Positions 34,500 to 44,778 of a stretch of 52,138 nt of DNA are shown one piece after another. The DNA lies in NCBI GenBank assembly GCA_009885795.1, contig VFKA01000031.1, forward strand, positions 1 through 52,138, in the 5' to 3' direction. How positions within the stretch are numbered: the first letter of the stretch is position 1; each line of letters begins with the position of its first letter. The notes under the pieces are model-generated. The model had not been told where the DNA came from. It did no database searches and was given only the letters and a program-made list of their open reading frames with translations. The position numbers and the translations under genes are program-made. This DNA comes from Rhodospirillales bacterium (lineage in GTDB: Bacteria; Pseudomonadota; Alphaproteobacteria; Dongiales; Dongiaceae).

Positions 34500-35297
34500 A
34501 TGGCGAATAACAACCGGATCGGTACTGCTCGCGTGCATGGCAGGCGATCGATGATTGTTCAAAAAATCGGCACCGCGGACCTCGCAGACGCCTTGGCCAA
34601 GGGCTTCGCCGACTTCAAGGCAGTGCCAACCCATCTGATTTTCGTTTGCTTGATCTATCCCATCGTCGTTCTCGTCGCCGCCAGGACCGCCGCCGGATAC
34701 GAGGTATTGCCGCTCTTGTTCCCACTCCTTGCCGGATACACCCTGATCGGCCCGTTGGCCGCGGTCGGCATGTACGAGTTGAGCCGGCGCCGCGAGAAGG
34801 GCCTCGATTCCTCAAGGCGGCATCTCTTCGATGTCCTGCGATCCCCGTCCCTGCCGGCCATCGCGACGCTCGGCGTCGTGCTGATGGCGATCTACTTCGC
34901 GTGGCTGTTCGCGGCGCAGGCCATGTACGAGCGATTCTTCGGCGCCGCGGTGCCGGCGTCGATCGGGGAGTTCCTTCTCCAGGTCTTCGCCACCCCGTCC
35001 GGCTGGTCGCTCATCGTCGCGGGCAGCGGCGTCGGATTCCTCTTCGCCGCCGTGGTGTTCGCCCTCAGCGTGGTGTCCTTTCCACTGCTTCTGGACCGGC
35101 GCGTCGGCGCCCTGACGGCGGTCGTGACGTCGATCCGCGCGGTTCGCGCGAACCCGATACCGATGGCGCTGTGGGGCCTCATCGTCGCCGGCGCGATGCT
35201 GGTCGGCTCGGTGCCCTTTTTCGTCGGCCTCGCGGTCGCGCTGCCGGTACTCGGACATTCGAGTTGGCATCTCTATCGCAAGGTGGTGCAGCCCTGA
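34500..35297 (+). CDS. DUF2189-like inner-membrane protein
   Basis: A 265-residue protein from ATG 34500, or 248 from ATG 34551 (MIVQKIGTADLADALAKG), which has a weak Shine-Dalgarno and lies after a promoter-like pair. Its conserved opening IGTADLADALAKGFADFKAVPTHLIFVCLIYP plus about six membrane helices match DUF2189. A mid-segment PLAAVGMYELSRRREKGLD is the family signature. The function is unknown. Some relatives neighbour oxidase genes, as here. Confidence 0.8.
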   Translation: MANNNRIGTARVHGRRSMIVQKIGTADLADALAKGFADFKAVPTHLIFVCLIYPIVVLVAARTAAGYEVLPLLFPLLAGYTLIGPLAAVGMYELSRRREKGLDSSRRHLFDVLRSPSLPAIATLGVVLMAIYFAWLFAAQAMYERFFGAAVPASIGEFLLQVFATPSGWSLIVAGSGVGFLFAAVVFALSVVSFPLLLDRRVGALTAVVTSIRAVRANPIPMALWGLIVAGAMLVGSVPFFVGLAVALPVLGHSSWHLYRKVVQP

Positions 35298-35387
35298 CGC
35301 GCGGACCGAGCAGGCCTCATTCCTTGCTTGCTCAAGTTATCGGTAGGTACAGCCGGGTGCGTTGCGCCAATACCCAATCGAGAAGGC

Positions 35388-35463
<76 letters not shown>

Positions 35464-35487
35464 TGCATGGGTCGTGCGGAACGCGCC

Positions 35488-35516
35488 GATATAGCAAGGG
35501 GCCCGCGCGTTGTCGA
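35488..35516 (-). promoter_or_regulatory. promoter of tRNA-Lys
   Basis: Minus strand TCGACA (35516-35511), a 17-nt spacer, and TATATC (35493-35488). The -10 ends 24 nt before the tRNA 5' end. A GGGCCC-rich discriminator region lies in the spacer. Confidence 0.55.
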
Positions 35517-35535
35517 TACAATCCCGAATCCGCCC

Positions 35536-36684
35536 CTACCCTTCGTCGCCTTGCCCGAGGCGGCCGATCTTCAGGCGCTCGTTCACGTCCACCGCCATGA
35601 TGAGCCCGAAGCCCATCAGCACCGTGATCATGGCCGTGCCGCCATAGGAGACGAGCGGCATGGGCACGCCCACCACCGGGATGAGGCCCATCACCATGGC
35701 GGCGTTGATGAACATGTAGATGAAGAGGTTGAGACAGAGGCCCAGCACCAGGATGCGGCCGAACTGATTGCGGCAGCGCAGCGCGATCACATAACCGTAG
35801 AGGAACAGGAGCCCGTAGAGCGCCAGCAGCGCCACGCACCCGACCAGGCCGAATTCCTCGGCCAGCATGGTGAAGATGAAATCGGTCTGCCGTTCGGGCA
35901 GGAAGTTGAGATGGCTCTGCGTGCCTTCGAGATAGCCTTTGCCGAAGAGGCCCCCGGATCCAAACGCGATCTTCGATTGCAGGATGTGATAGCCGGCGCC
36001 CAAGGGGTCGGTTTCGGGATTGAGAAAGGTGAGGATGCGGTCCTTCTGGTAGTCACGCAGGTGGTCCCAGGCGACGGGGAGCGCGGCGGCGGCGGCCGCA
36101 AGCACCACGACGAATTTCCACCACCGCACGCCGGCGAGGAAGAATATGGCGCCGCCGAGCAGCATCAGGCTGCCCCCGGTGCCAAGATCGGGCTGCACGA
36201 GGACGAGCCCAACCGGCGCCAACACCAGGAGCAGCGGCACGATCAACCGGTGCGGTCCGCCGATGCGCTGGAAATCGAGGCGGTGGAAATAGCGCGCCAG
36301 CGCAAGCACCAGCGCCACCTTCATGATCTCCGAGGGTTGGACCTGAAAGAAACCCAGATCGATCCAGCGCTGCGCGCCCATGCCGATCTCGCCCGCGACA
36401 TCGACATAGACTAGAAGCGCGAAGCTCGCCGCGTAAACGACATAGGCAAGCCCTAGCCAGGTTCTGAGATCGACCATCGCAACGGCGATGAGGACGACGA
36501 AGCCGACCGCGAAGCGAATCATCTGCTTGCCGGCCCAGGGCTCGAAGCTGCCATTGGCCGCCGAATAGAGCATGAGGAATCCGGCGCAGGCGATGAGCGT
36601 CACCACCAGAAGCAGGCCCCAATTGAGATACCGGACTTTCTGCGCCATCGGCGCCCGGTGCTCGCGCATCGCCACGCTGGTCAT
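35536..36684 (-). CDS. rodA: rod shape-determining protein RodA (SEDS glycosyltransferase)
   Basis: A 382-residue SEDS protein from ATG 36684, 14 nt after the mrdA stop; the longer in-frame form lies inside mrdA. Ten or more helices are predicted, with the family motifs GAQRWIDLGFFQVQPSEIMK, VLVQPDLGTGGSL, HLNFLPERQTDFIFTMLAEE and PMPLVSYGGTAMITVL. It polymerises lipid II glycan in cell elongation together with PBP2 encoded just upstream. Confidence 0.95.
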   Translation of the reverse strand: MTSVAMREHRAPMAQKVRYLNWGLLLVVTLIACAGFLMLYSAANGSFEPWAGKQMIRFAVGFVVLIAVAMVDLRTWLGLAYVVYAASFALLVYVDVAGEIGMGAQRWIDLGFFQVQPSEIMKVALVLALARYFHRLDFQRIGGPHRLIVPLLLVLAPVGLVLVQPDLGTGGSLMLLGGAIFFLAGVRWWKFVVVLAAAAAALPVAWDHLRDYQKDRILTFLNPETDPLGAGYHILQSKIAFGSGGLFGKGYLEGTQSHLNFLPERQTDFIFTMLAEEFGLVGCVALLALYGLLFLYGYVIALRCRNQFGRILVLGLCLNLFIYMFINAAMVMGLIPVVGVPMPLVSYGGTAMITVLMGFGLIMAVDVNERLKIGRLGQGDEG

Positions 36685-36698
36685 GGGGGTCCGCTCCG

Positions 36699-38546
36699 CT
36701 ACAGCGCTGCCAGCGACGGCCGGCCGCTTCGCCGCGAGGGGTCGCGCGCTTGCGTTTCGATCATGATGTCGCGCGCGATCGGCCCCGCGATCCTGGAGCC
36801 GCCGCCGCCATGTTCGATGACCACCGCCACCGCATAGGCCGGGTCGTGCACCGGCGCGAAGCCCAGGAACAGCGCATGGTCGCGCCGCTCCCACGGCAAG
36901 TCTTCGTTCTTCTTGACGCCGGCATTGCGCTCGGAAAGCGTGATGCGGCGAACCTGCGCCGTGCCGGTCTTGCCGGCCATCTCCATGCCCGGCTGCTCGA
37001 TGCGGACCCGAAACGCCGTGCCCCCCGGCTCGTTGGAGACGGCATTCATGCCCGCCAACACGACCGCCATGTGCTTGGGGTCGATGCCCAAATCCGGCGC
37101 CTCGCTCTTAAGCACATTGTCGGAAGTTCCGTAAAGCAGGTGCGGTGTCACGGCGCGCCCGCCATTGGCGATCCGCGCCGTCATGACCGCGAGCTGCAGG
37201 GGCGTGGCCAGGATGAACCCCTGCCCGATGCCGGCCACCAGGGTCTCGCCCGGCTGCCAAGGCTCGCCCATCACCGCCAGTTTCCAGGCACGATCGGGGA
37301 TCAACCCCGGCCGCTCGCCCGGCAGGTCGATCTCGACCGGCGAACCTAGCCCGAAGCGCCGCGACATCGCGGCAATGGCATCGATGCCGGCGCGGCGCGC
37401 CACGTCGTAGAAATAAACGTCGCAGGAATGCATCAGGCCGCCATGCATGTCGAGGCTGCCATGCCCCTCTTTTTTCCAGCAATGGAAGCGGGCCTGGCCG
37501 AGGCTGACGGAGCCCGAGCAATGGACCCGGTGGTCGGGCGACAAGCCATTGGCCATTGCCGCCAGCGCCACCATCATCTTGAACGTCGAACCGGGGGCGT
37601 ACTGGCCCTGGATCGCCTTGTCGCTCAGCGGCTTCAGCGGATCGGACACGAGCTCGCGCCATTCGTCGCCGGTGAGGCCGCGGCTGAAGGCGCTGGGATC
37701 GAAGGTGGGGGTCGAGCCCATGGCCAGCACCCCGCCATCGCGCACGTCCATGACGACCGCCGAGCCGCTGAGTTCGCTCGCCAGCCGCTGCTGCACGAAT
37801 TGCTGCAGGCCGGCGTCGAGCGTCACGCGTAAGTCCTCGCCGGGGTTGCCTTCCTGGCGCGACAGCTCGCGGATCACGCGTCCGAGCGCGTTCACCTCGA
37901 CATGGCTCGACCCGGCGCTGCCGCGCAAAAGCGCGTCATGCTGTTTTTCAAACCCGCTCTTGCCGACATCGAAGCCCGGCAGTTCCAGCAGCGGGTCGCC
38001 AGTCTGCTCGCCTTGCGCCACCGCGCCGACATAGCCCAGAATGTGCGCCGTCGAACCGCCGAGCAGGTAGTGCCGGCTTTGCCCGACTTCGATGGCGATG
38101 CCGGGCAGGTCGGGCGCATTCACCTCGATCGCGGCGACCTCGTCCCAGGTCAGATTCTCGCGCACGGTCACCGGCACGAACGGCCGCCTGCGCGCGGATT
38201 CCGCCAGCGCCGAGGTTTTTTCGGCTTCGCTCAGCACCATGACGCGCGACAGCTTGGCCAGCGTCGCCGCCACGTCGCCGGCCTGCTCCCTGACGACCAC
38301 GACCCGATAGGTCTGCTCGTTCACGGCGAGCGGCACGCCGAAGCGGTCGAGGATCCGGCCGCGCGGCGGCGCAAGCAAACGCAGATTGATGCGGTTGTCC
38401 TCGGCCTGGACGCGGAAGTCGTCGGACTGCGTGATCTGTAACTGGTAGACGCGCCCGACGAGCGCCCCCATCAGCAGCACCTGCGCCCCGCCCAGCATGA
38501 GGGCGCGGCGGCTGAACACGGCGGCGCGGATCGGTGCCTCGGCCAT
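36699..38546 (-). CDS. mrdA: penicillin-binding protein 2 (elongation transpeptidase)
   Basis: A 615-residue class B PBP. One N-terminal membrane anchor (about residues 17-36) is followed by the pedestal domain (LLAPPRGRILDRFG) and the transpeptidase. The active site serine is S320 in APGSTFK, the second motif is MHSCDVY and the third is GKTGT. It crosslinks peptidoglycan during rod growth and pairs with RodA. It lies 4 nt after mreD. Confidence 0.95.
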   Translation of the reverse strand: MAEAPIRAAVFSRRALMLGGAQVLLMGALVGRVYQLQITQSDDFRVQAEDNRINLRLLAPPRGRILDRFGVPLAVNEQTYRVVVVREQAGDVAATLAKLSRVMVLSEAEKTSALAESARRRPFVPVTVRENLTWDEVAAIEVNAPDLPGIAIEVGQSRHYLLGGSTAHILGYVGAVAQGEQTGDPLLELPGFDVGKSGFEKQHDALLRGSAGSSHVEVNALGRVIRELSRQEGNPGEDLRVTLDAGLQQFVQQRLASELSGSAVVMDVRDGGVLAMGSTPTFDPSAFSRGLTGDEWRELVSDPLKPLSDKAIQGQYAPGSTFKMMVALAAMANGLSPDHRVHCSGSVSLGQARFHCWKKEGHGSLDMHGGLMHSCDVYFYDVARRAGIDAIAAMSRRFGLGSPVEIDLPGERPGLIPDRAWKLAVMGEPWQPGETLVAGIGQGFILATPLQLAVMTARIANGGRAVTPHLLYGTSDNVLKSEAPDLGIDPKHMAVVLAGMNAVSNEPGGTAFRVRIEQPGMEMAGKTGTAQVRRITLSERNAGVKKNEDLPWERRDHALFLGFAPVHDPAYAVAVVIEHGGGGSRIAGPIARDIMIETQARDPSRRSGRPSLAAL

Positions 38547-38550
38547 GATG

Positions 38551-39069
38551 CTAACTTGGCGCGCGCGGCAGCAGACGCCGGCTCAGGCCCAGAAGCGCCA
38601 CCACCGGCGGATAGATGCACACCGACAGGAGATAAGCGAAGAGCGCGGGGCCGACATCGAGGAAGGCACCGGAGCCGATGCTGACCATCAGCCACAGGCT
38701 GCCATAGACGCCGGCCGAGACCATCATGAAACCCCACCAGGCGACGATGAAGGGCATGCCCAGCAGCAGCGTTTGCTGGGAGACGACAAGCGCGTAGGCG
38801 CCGACCATGGCGAGCGTGCCCACACCCAGGGGCGCCGCTCCCATGCTGTCGCCGATGAAGCCGATGGCGAACACCATCGGCGCGCGCAGCAGGTGCGGCG
38901 CATGGATCGCCCAATGATAGACGGCAATGAGCGCCAGACCCGTCCCCAGGGAATGGACGTAAGGGAACGGCAAGGGCACCATGCCCAGAAGCAACAACAC
39001 CAGCGTCACCGCCATCGGGAACAGGCCGCGCGTCATCAGATCGAGGCGACTCATCACCGAGGCGGTCAT
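38551..39069 (-). CDS. mreD: rod shape-determining protein MreD
   Basis: A 172-residue membrane protein with five to six helices (LFPMAVTLVLLLLGMVPLPF, MVFAIGFIGDSMGAAPLGVG). Sequence is variable in this family, and identity rests on the FIGDSMG-APLG motif and on position. The start overlaps the mreC stop by 4 nt. Confidence 0.9.
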   Translation of the reverse strand: MTASVMSRLDLMTRGLFPMAVTLVLLLLGMVPLPFPYVHSLGTGLALIAVYHWAIHAPHLLRAPMVFAIGFIGDSMGAAPLGVGTLAMVGAYALVVSQQTLLLGMPFIVAWWGFMMVSAGVYGSLWLMVSIGSGAFLDVGPALFAYLLSVCIYPPVVALLGLSRRLLPRAPS

Positions 39070-39947
39070 GGCACCTCCAGCGGCCGATCCTCGCCGATCG
39101 GCCCCAGCAGCGCGCGCGGCAATTCGTAGTCGATCATGCGGACGTACTCGATGCGATCCCAGTCGGCGAAGGGTTGAATATAGACGATTCCGTCCTGGAT
39201 CGCACTGACGACGCCCACCGGCAGGCCGGGCACGAAGACCCCGCCATGGCCCGAGGTCACGATCCGGTCGCCCGGCGTCACATCGGCATCGCGCGCCAGA
39301 TAGGTCAGCCGCAAACGGCTCGAATTATCGCCGGCGACGACGGCGCGCTCGCGGCTGCGCTCGACCAGAATGGGCACCCGGCTGTTGATGTCGGTGATGA
39401 GCAGGATACGCGCCGAGCGTTGGCCCACCTCGATGACGCGGCCGATGAGCCCTTCGCCGGTGACGGCGGCCTGGCCCTTGGCGACCCCGTCGCGCCCGCC
39501 GGCCGCCACCAAGAGGCTGCGCACGAAGGCGCCGCCCGTGTCGGCGACGACGCGGGCGCTGATGTAACGCAAGTTAGGATCGACGGCCAGATTGAGAAGT
39601 CGCCGCAGCTCGCGGTTCTCGCCCTCCAGCCGGCGCGCCGCCGCTTCCCAGTGGCGCAGGCGGTTGCGCTCCTCCTCGAGGCGCGCAAGCTCGCCCGGCA
39701 AATTGGTATAGCGCGCGACATTGTCGACCGCCCTGGTGACGGCCGCGATCGGCTCGGCGAGGACCGCCAACGCCGGTGTCACGGCGTCATTAATGGCGGC
39801 GCGAACGCGCTCGATCAGCACCGTGTCCGCCTTGCCCAGCACCATGACCAAGACGGCAAGCGCCAACAGCGCCGCCACCGGCACTTTCTGGAGCCAAGCC
39901 CGGACCGGCGACGTGTAGTGCTGGAACGATCCCCCGCGCGGTTTCAT
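39066..39947 (-). CDS. mreC: rod shape-determining protein MreC
   Basis: A 293-residue protein with a short cytosolic N-terminus, one membrane helix (VAALLALAVLVMVLG), a coiled coil (LPGELARLEEERNRLRHWEA to ENRELRRLL) and a periplasmic beta domain (GDRIVTSGHGGVFVPGLPVG). It links cytoplasmic MreB to the wall enzymes PBP2 and RodA. It lies 13 nt after mreB. Confidence 0.94.
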   Translation of the reverse strand: MKPRGGSFQHYTSPVRAWLQKVPVAALLALAVLVMVLGKADTVLIERVRAAINDAVTPALAVLAEPIAAVTRAVDNVARYTNLPGELARLEEERNRLRHWEAAARRLEGENRELRRLLNLAVDPNLRYISARVVADTGGAFVRSLLVAAGGRDGVAKGQAAVTGEGLIGRVIEVGQRSARILLITDINSRVPILVERSRERAVVAGDNSSRLRLTYLARDADVTPGDRIVTSGHGGVFVPGLPVGVVSAIQDGIVYIQPFADWDRIEYVRMIDYELPRALLGPIGEDRPLEVP

Positions 39948-39960
39948 CTTGCGAGCGAGC

Positions 39961-41043
<1,083 letters not shown>

Positions 41044-42597
41044 TCACGCGGTCAGCGCCGCCGGCGCGGTCTTCTGACGCTTGGTTAGCAGTTTGTTGAG
41101 GGCGTGAACATAGGCGCGAGCCGCTGCCACCAGCGTGTCGGTGTCGGCGCCCTGGCCGTTGACGGTCTTGCCCTTCTCCTCGAGCCGGACGGTCACCTCG
41201 GCCTGCGCGTCGGTGCCGGCGGTCACCGCATGGACCTGGAAAAGTTGCAGCTTCGCCTCATGGGGGAAAATATGCTTGATCGCATTGAAGGTGGCATCGA
41301 CCGGACCGTCGCCGGTGGCGGTCGTCGATTTCACCGTGCCATCGACGTCGAGCTCGAGGTCCGCCCGCTGCGGCCCCTTCGATCCGGCGATCACCTGCAG
41401 CGACACGAATTTGATGATGTCGTTGCCGCGCTCGGCCTCGTCCTCCACGAGCGCGATCAGATCCTCGTCGAACACGTCCTTCTTCTTGTCGGCCAGTTCC
41501 TTGAAGCGCCGGAAGGCGTCCTCGAGCGCGTTGTCGCCGAGCTCGAAGCCAAGCTCCTTCAGCTTCGACTTGAAGGCATGGCGGCCGGAATGCTTGCCCA
41601 TCACCAGGGTCGAGCGGGTGAGCCCGACCGATTCCGGGGTCATGATTTCGTAGGTGCCGGCATGCTTCAACATGCCGTCCTGGTGGATGCCGGATTCGTG
41701 GGCGAAGGCGTTGGCGCCGACGATCGCCTTGTTGGGCTGCACCGGAAAACCGGTGATGGTCGACACCAGGCGCGAGGCCTTGGTGATGTATTCCGTCTTG
41801 ACGCCGGTGGCGTAGGGCATGAGATCCTGGCGCGTCTTCAGCGCCATGACGATCTCCTCGAGCGCGGCGTTGCCGGCGCGCTCGCCAAGCCCGTTGATCG
41901 TGCATTCGATCTGGCGGGCGCCGGCGCGCACGGCGGCGAGCGAATTCGCGACCGCCAGCCCCAGATCGTTGTGGCAATGGACCGAGACGATGGCCTTGTC
42001 GATGTTGGGCACACGGTTCATCAGCATGGCGATGAGGGCGGCGAACTCCTCGGGCACGGCGTAGCCGACCGTGTCGGGGATGTTGATCGTGCCGGCCCCG
42101 CATTTGATCGCCGACTCGACGCAGCGGCAGAGAAAATCATGCTCGGTGCGCGAAGCATCCTCGGCCGACCATTCGACGTCGTCGCAGAGGTTGCGCGCGT
42201 GCGTGACGCTGTCGACGATCGCCTGATGCACTCTCTCCGGCTCCATCTGCAACTTGAACTTCATGTGCAGCGGGCTGGTCGAGATGAAGGTGTGGATGCG
42301 CGGGCGCCGGGCCCCCTTCAGGGCCTCCCACGCCCGGTCGATGTCCTTGCGCGAGGCGCGCGCCAGGCCGGCGACGCTGCTGGCCTTCACGCGCTTGGCG
42401 ACGGCGGAAACCGCCTCGAAATCGCCATTGGAGGCGATGGGGAATCCGGCCTCGATGACATCGACGCCCATCTCCTCGAGCAGCGAGGCGATGCGCACCT
42501 TCTCTTCCAGGTTCATGGAGGCGCCCGGCGACTGCTCGCCGTCGCGCAAGGTGGTGTCGAAGATCACCACCCGGTTCCTGTCTCGTATCTCGTTCAT
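41044..42597 (-). CDS. leuA: 2-isopropylmalate synthase
   Basis: A 517-residue enzyme from ATG 42597 ([20 protein letters not shown]), with AAAGGG about 8 nt upstream; an ATG at 42615 lacks one. The catalytic barrel has [16 protein letters not shown] and the metal-binding HCHNDLG. The C-terminal regulatory domain begins near residue 400 ([21 protein letters not shown]) and normally binds leucine. It condenses acetyl-CoA with 2-oxoisovalerate, the first step of leucine synthesis. A leader ORF and hairpins precede it. Confidence 0.95.
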   Translation of the reverse strand: MNEIRDRNRVVIFDTTLRDGEQSPGASMNLEEKVRIASLLEEMGVDVIEAGFPIASNGDFEAVSAVAKRVKASSVAGLARASRKDIDRAWEALKGARRPRIHTFISTSPLHMKFKLQMEPERVHQAIVDSVTHARNLCDDVEWSAEDASRTEHDFLCRCVESAIKCGAGTINIPDTVGYAVPEEFAALIAMLMNRVPNIDKAIVSVHCHNDLGLAVANSLAAVRAGARQIECTINGLGERAGNAALEEIVMALKTRQDLMPYATGVKTEYITKASRLVSTITGFPVQPNKAIVGANAFAHESGIHQDGMLKHAGTYEIMTPESVGLTRSTLVMGKHSGRHAFKSKLKELGFELGDNALEDAFRRFKELADKKKDVFDEDLIALVEDEAERGNDIIKFVSLQVIAGSKGPQRADLELDVDGTVKSTTATGDGPVDATFNAIKHIFPHEAKLQLFQVHAVTAGTDAQAEVTVRLEEKGKTVNGQGADTDTLVAAARAYVHALNKLLTKRQKTAPAALTA

Positions 42598-42664
42598 GGA
42601 CGTAACCCTTTGCAAAATCAGGCGAATGACCAGGTTCGGACAGTCAATCCCCCCGAACGGGCAG

Positions 42665-42709
42665 AGGCGCCCTCGAGACGAGCGCCGGCCGGCCGGTTCA
42701 GGGGCGCCT
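42665..42709 (-). promoter_or_regulatory. hairpin in the leuA leader (possible attenuator)
   Basis: On the minus strand AGGCGCCC (42709-42702) and GGGCGCCT (42672-42665) pair perfectly. The loop holds a GC-rich self-pairing CCGGCCGGCCGG. The 5' arm overlaps the last codons of a 38-codon leader ORF, so a ribosome on the leader would prevent folding. Just upstream, CGGGC/GCCCG and CGTCCG/CGGACG stems overlap each other (about 42735-42765) and are mutually exclusive. Confidence 0.4.
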
Positions 42710-42814
42710 AAGTCGCAGGGTCGATAGGCCTGCCGCGTCCGACGAATCCGGGCGGACGAGCGAAGCCCGCCTCGGTGTCCCTCGTTCAGACCTAGGATGC
42801 GACAGAATCGTCAT
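42698..42814 (-). CDS. possible leuA leader peptide
   Basis: A 38-codon ORF from ATG 42814 to TGA 42698, beginning MTILSHPRSERG and ending GLSTLRLRRP. Three Leu codons, including rare CTA, fall within the last nine codons, near the hairpin. Leader peptides with Leu codons control leuA in several proteobacteria. The Leu run here is modest and no clear Shine-Dalgarno precedes it, so it could be chance. Confidence 0.35.
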   Translation of the reverse strand: MTILSHPRSERGTPRRASLVRPDSSDAAGLSTLRLRRP

Positions 42815-42843
42815 GGCGCCCTTCGCCAAATCACGCCTGATTC

Positions 42844-42858
42844 AGAAGTATGACTTCT
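42844..42858. promoter_or_regulatory. palindrome AGAAGTATGACTTCT upstream of leuA
   Basis: A 6-bp perfect dyad (AGAAGT/ACTTCT) with a 3-nt centre, in an AT-rich patch between leuA and the divergent cyclase gene. It may be an operator for either. No family match is recognised. Confidence 0.35.
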
Positions 42859-42970
42859 AAACCTGTCGTATCGAGGTTAACAAGGGATTTATCGGTGATC
42901 CGCGTCCGGCGGCTTGCATCATTCGTACCAATGTCACGGGCAGCATAAGAAGCGGAACGCGAGGGCACGC

Positions 42971-44770
42971 ATGGGAAAACCGGAACAACGCACCTTCGTT
43001 TGGCAGTTCGATCATCCGGCGCCGGTCATCTGGGCGGTGATGGCGGATACCGCGCGCTTCAACGAGGCCGCGAAGCTGCCGAAGCACGAGATCGAGGAAG
43101 TGCCGGGGCCGGACGGCGCCGTGCGCTGGTTCGGGCGCGCGCGCAAGGGGCCGTTCCGCCTGGAATGGGAGGAAAAGCCGGTCAACTGGGTGTTCGGCCG
43201 CTGGTTCGAGCACTGCCGCGAGTTCCGCTCCGGGCCGCTCGCGTCGCTCTGCGCCTCGTTCTCCCTGGCGCCGTCCCCGTCCGGCTTAGCGTGCACCGGC
43301 ACCTACACCATCGAAGCGGCCGCCGCGAACCCGATCGGGCGCCTGCTCCTCGCCGGCGGCTTCTTCGCCTCGGCCGGCAAGACCTTCGGCCGCCTCGCCG
43401 CCGATGCGCGCGCGTTCGCGGCCGGGGCCAGCGCCCAGCCGTTCGAGTATCGGGCGCCTCCGGTCGCGCCCGCGGCGCGGGCCCGCGTCGATGCCATGGT
43501 GGCGGCGATCGAGGCGACGCCCAACGGCCATGGCCTTGCCCGCCGCCTCGCCGATCTGGTGCTGACGGCGCAGGAGGTCGATCTCTGGCACGTCCGGCCG
43601 CTCAAACTCGCCCGCGACTGGGGGATGGAAGAGCTCTCCGCGATCGAGCTCTGCTTGCAGGCGGTGAAGAGCGGCCTCCTGGAGCTGCGCTGGGATCTGC
43701 TGTGCCCGCGCTGCCGCGTCGCCAAGTCCTGGGTCGCCTCGCTCGACCGGCTGCCCACCGGCGCCCACTGCGCGACCTGCAACATCGACTACGACCGCGA
43801 GTTCTCGACCAACGTCGAGGCGAGCTTCCGCCCCTCGGCCGCGGTGAGGCCCATTGAAAGCGGCGAATTCTGCCTGTTCGGGCCGATGACCACGCCCCAC
43901 GTCAAGGTCCATGTAACGCTCGAACCGGGCGCCACGCGCGACGTGGCAGCGGATTTGGCGCCCGGCCGCTATCGGCTGCGTACTCTCGAACCGGGGCCCG
44001 AGCAGACGGTCGAGTTCACCGGCGGCGGATTCCCCGCCGTCATCGCGGGGGCCGAGAGCGTGCACGCCGGCCCGCCGGCGGCGCCGGGAACGGTGCGCCT
44101 GGAAAATGCGAGCCCTCGGCGCCTCACCCTGCTGATCGAGGAGCGCGCCTGGCTCGCCGACGCGCTCACCGCCGACCGCGTCACCGCGTTGCAGGCGTTC
44201 CGCGACCTCTTTGCCGACCAGGCCCTGCGCCCCGGCGACGATGTCGCGGTGGGCCGGGTGACCCTCATGTTCACCGATCTCAAGGGCTCGACAGCGCTCT
44301 ACGAGCGCATCGGCGACGCCGCCGCCTACCATCTGGTGCGCGAGCATTTCGCCTTCCTGGCCGAGGCGGTGCGCGCCCATGAAGGCGCCGTCGTCAAGAC
44401 CATCGGCGACGCGGTCATGGCCGCCTTCGCCGATCCCGCGCAGGGCGTGCGCGCGGCGCTCGCCATTCAGAAGAAAGTCGCCGACTTCAACGCCGGCCAC
44501 GGCGGCGAAGCCATCGTCATCAAGCTCGGCCTGCACCAAGGGGCGTGCATCGCCGTCACCCTCAACGACCGGCTCGATTATTTCGGCACCGCGGTCAATT
44601 TGGCGGCGCGGCTCCAGTCGGAGAGCCTCGGCGGCGACATCGTGCTGTCCCAAGCGCTCCACGACGACGCCGAGGTGGCCGGCCTGCTGGCGCCCTACGC
44701 CCCGGCCGCCGACCGGGCGGCGATCAAGGGCTTCGAGGCGCCGGTGCCGTTCTTTCGCGTGACGCCCTGA
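42971..44770 (+). CDS. class III adenylate cyclase with SRPBCC-like and zinc-ribbon regions (DUF5939-like)
   Basis: A 599-residue protein from ATG 42971. Residues 1-~160 resemble an SRPBCC/START-like domain (RTFVWQFDHPAPVIWAVMAD). A zinc ribbon follows with C245/C248 (CPRC) and C267/C270 (CATC), then a beta-rich segment. The cyclase domain begins near 430: metal Asp D436 in MFTDLKGST, second Asp in TIGDAVMAAF, Lys in VVKTIGD favouring adenine, and FGTAVNLAARL with the transition-state Asn and Arg. It probably makes cAMP in response to a ligand or lipid bound by the N-domain. It is divergent from leuA and convergent with the adhesin gene. Confidence 0.88.
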   Translation: MGKPEQRTFVWQFDHPAPVIWAVMADTARFNEAAKLPKHEIEEVPGPDGAVRWFGRARKGPFRLEWEEKPVNWVFGRWFEHCREFRSGPLASLCASFSLAPSPSGLACTGTYTIEAAAANPIGRLLLAGGFFASAGKTFGRLAADARAFAAGASAQPFEYRAPPVAPAARARVDAMVAAIEATPNGHGLARRLADLVLTAQEVDLWHVRPLKLARDWGMEELSAIELCLQAVKSGLLELRWDLLCPRCRVAKSWVASLDRLPTGAHCATCNIDYDREFSTNVEASFRPSAAVRPIESGEFCLFGPMTTPHVKVHVTLEPGATRDVAADLAPGRYRLRTLEPGPEQTVEFTGGGFPAVIAGAESVHAGPPAAPGTVRLENASPRRLTLLIEERAWLADALTADRVTALQAFRDLFADQALRPGDDVAVGRVTLMFTDLKGSTALYERIGDAAAYHLVREHFAFLAEAVRAHEGAVVKTIGDAVMAAFADPAQGVRAALAIQKKVADFNAGHGGEAIVIKLGLHQGACIAVTLNDRLDYFGTAVNLAARLQSESLGGDIVLSQALHDDAEVAGLLAPYAPAADRAAIKGFEAPVPFFRVTP

Positions 44771-44778
44771 GCGAGTAG

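Noticed and set aside
41104-42711. 535-codon plus-strand frame opposite leuA
   Set aside because: Antisense to an intact, conserved enzyme and without recognisable motifs.
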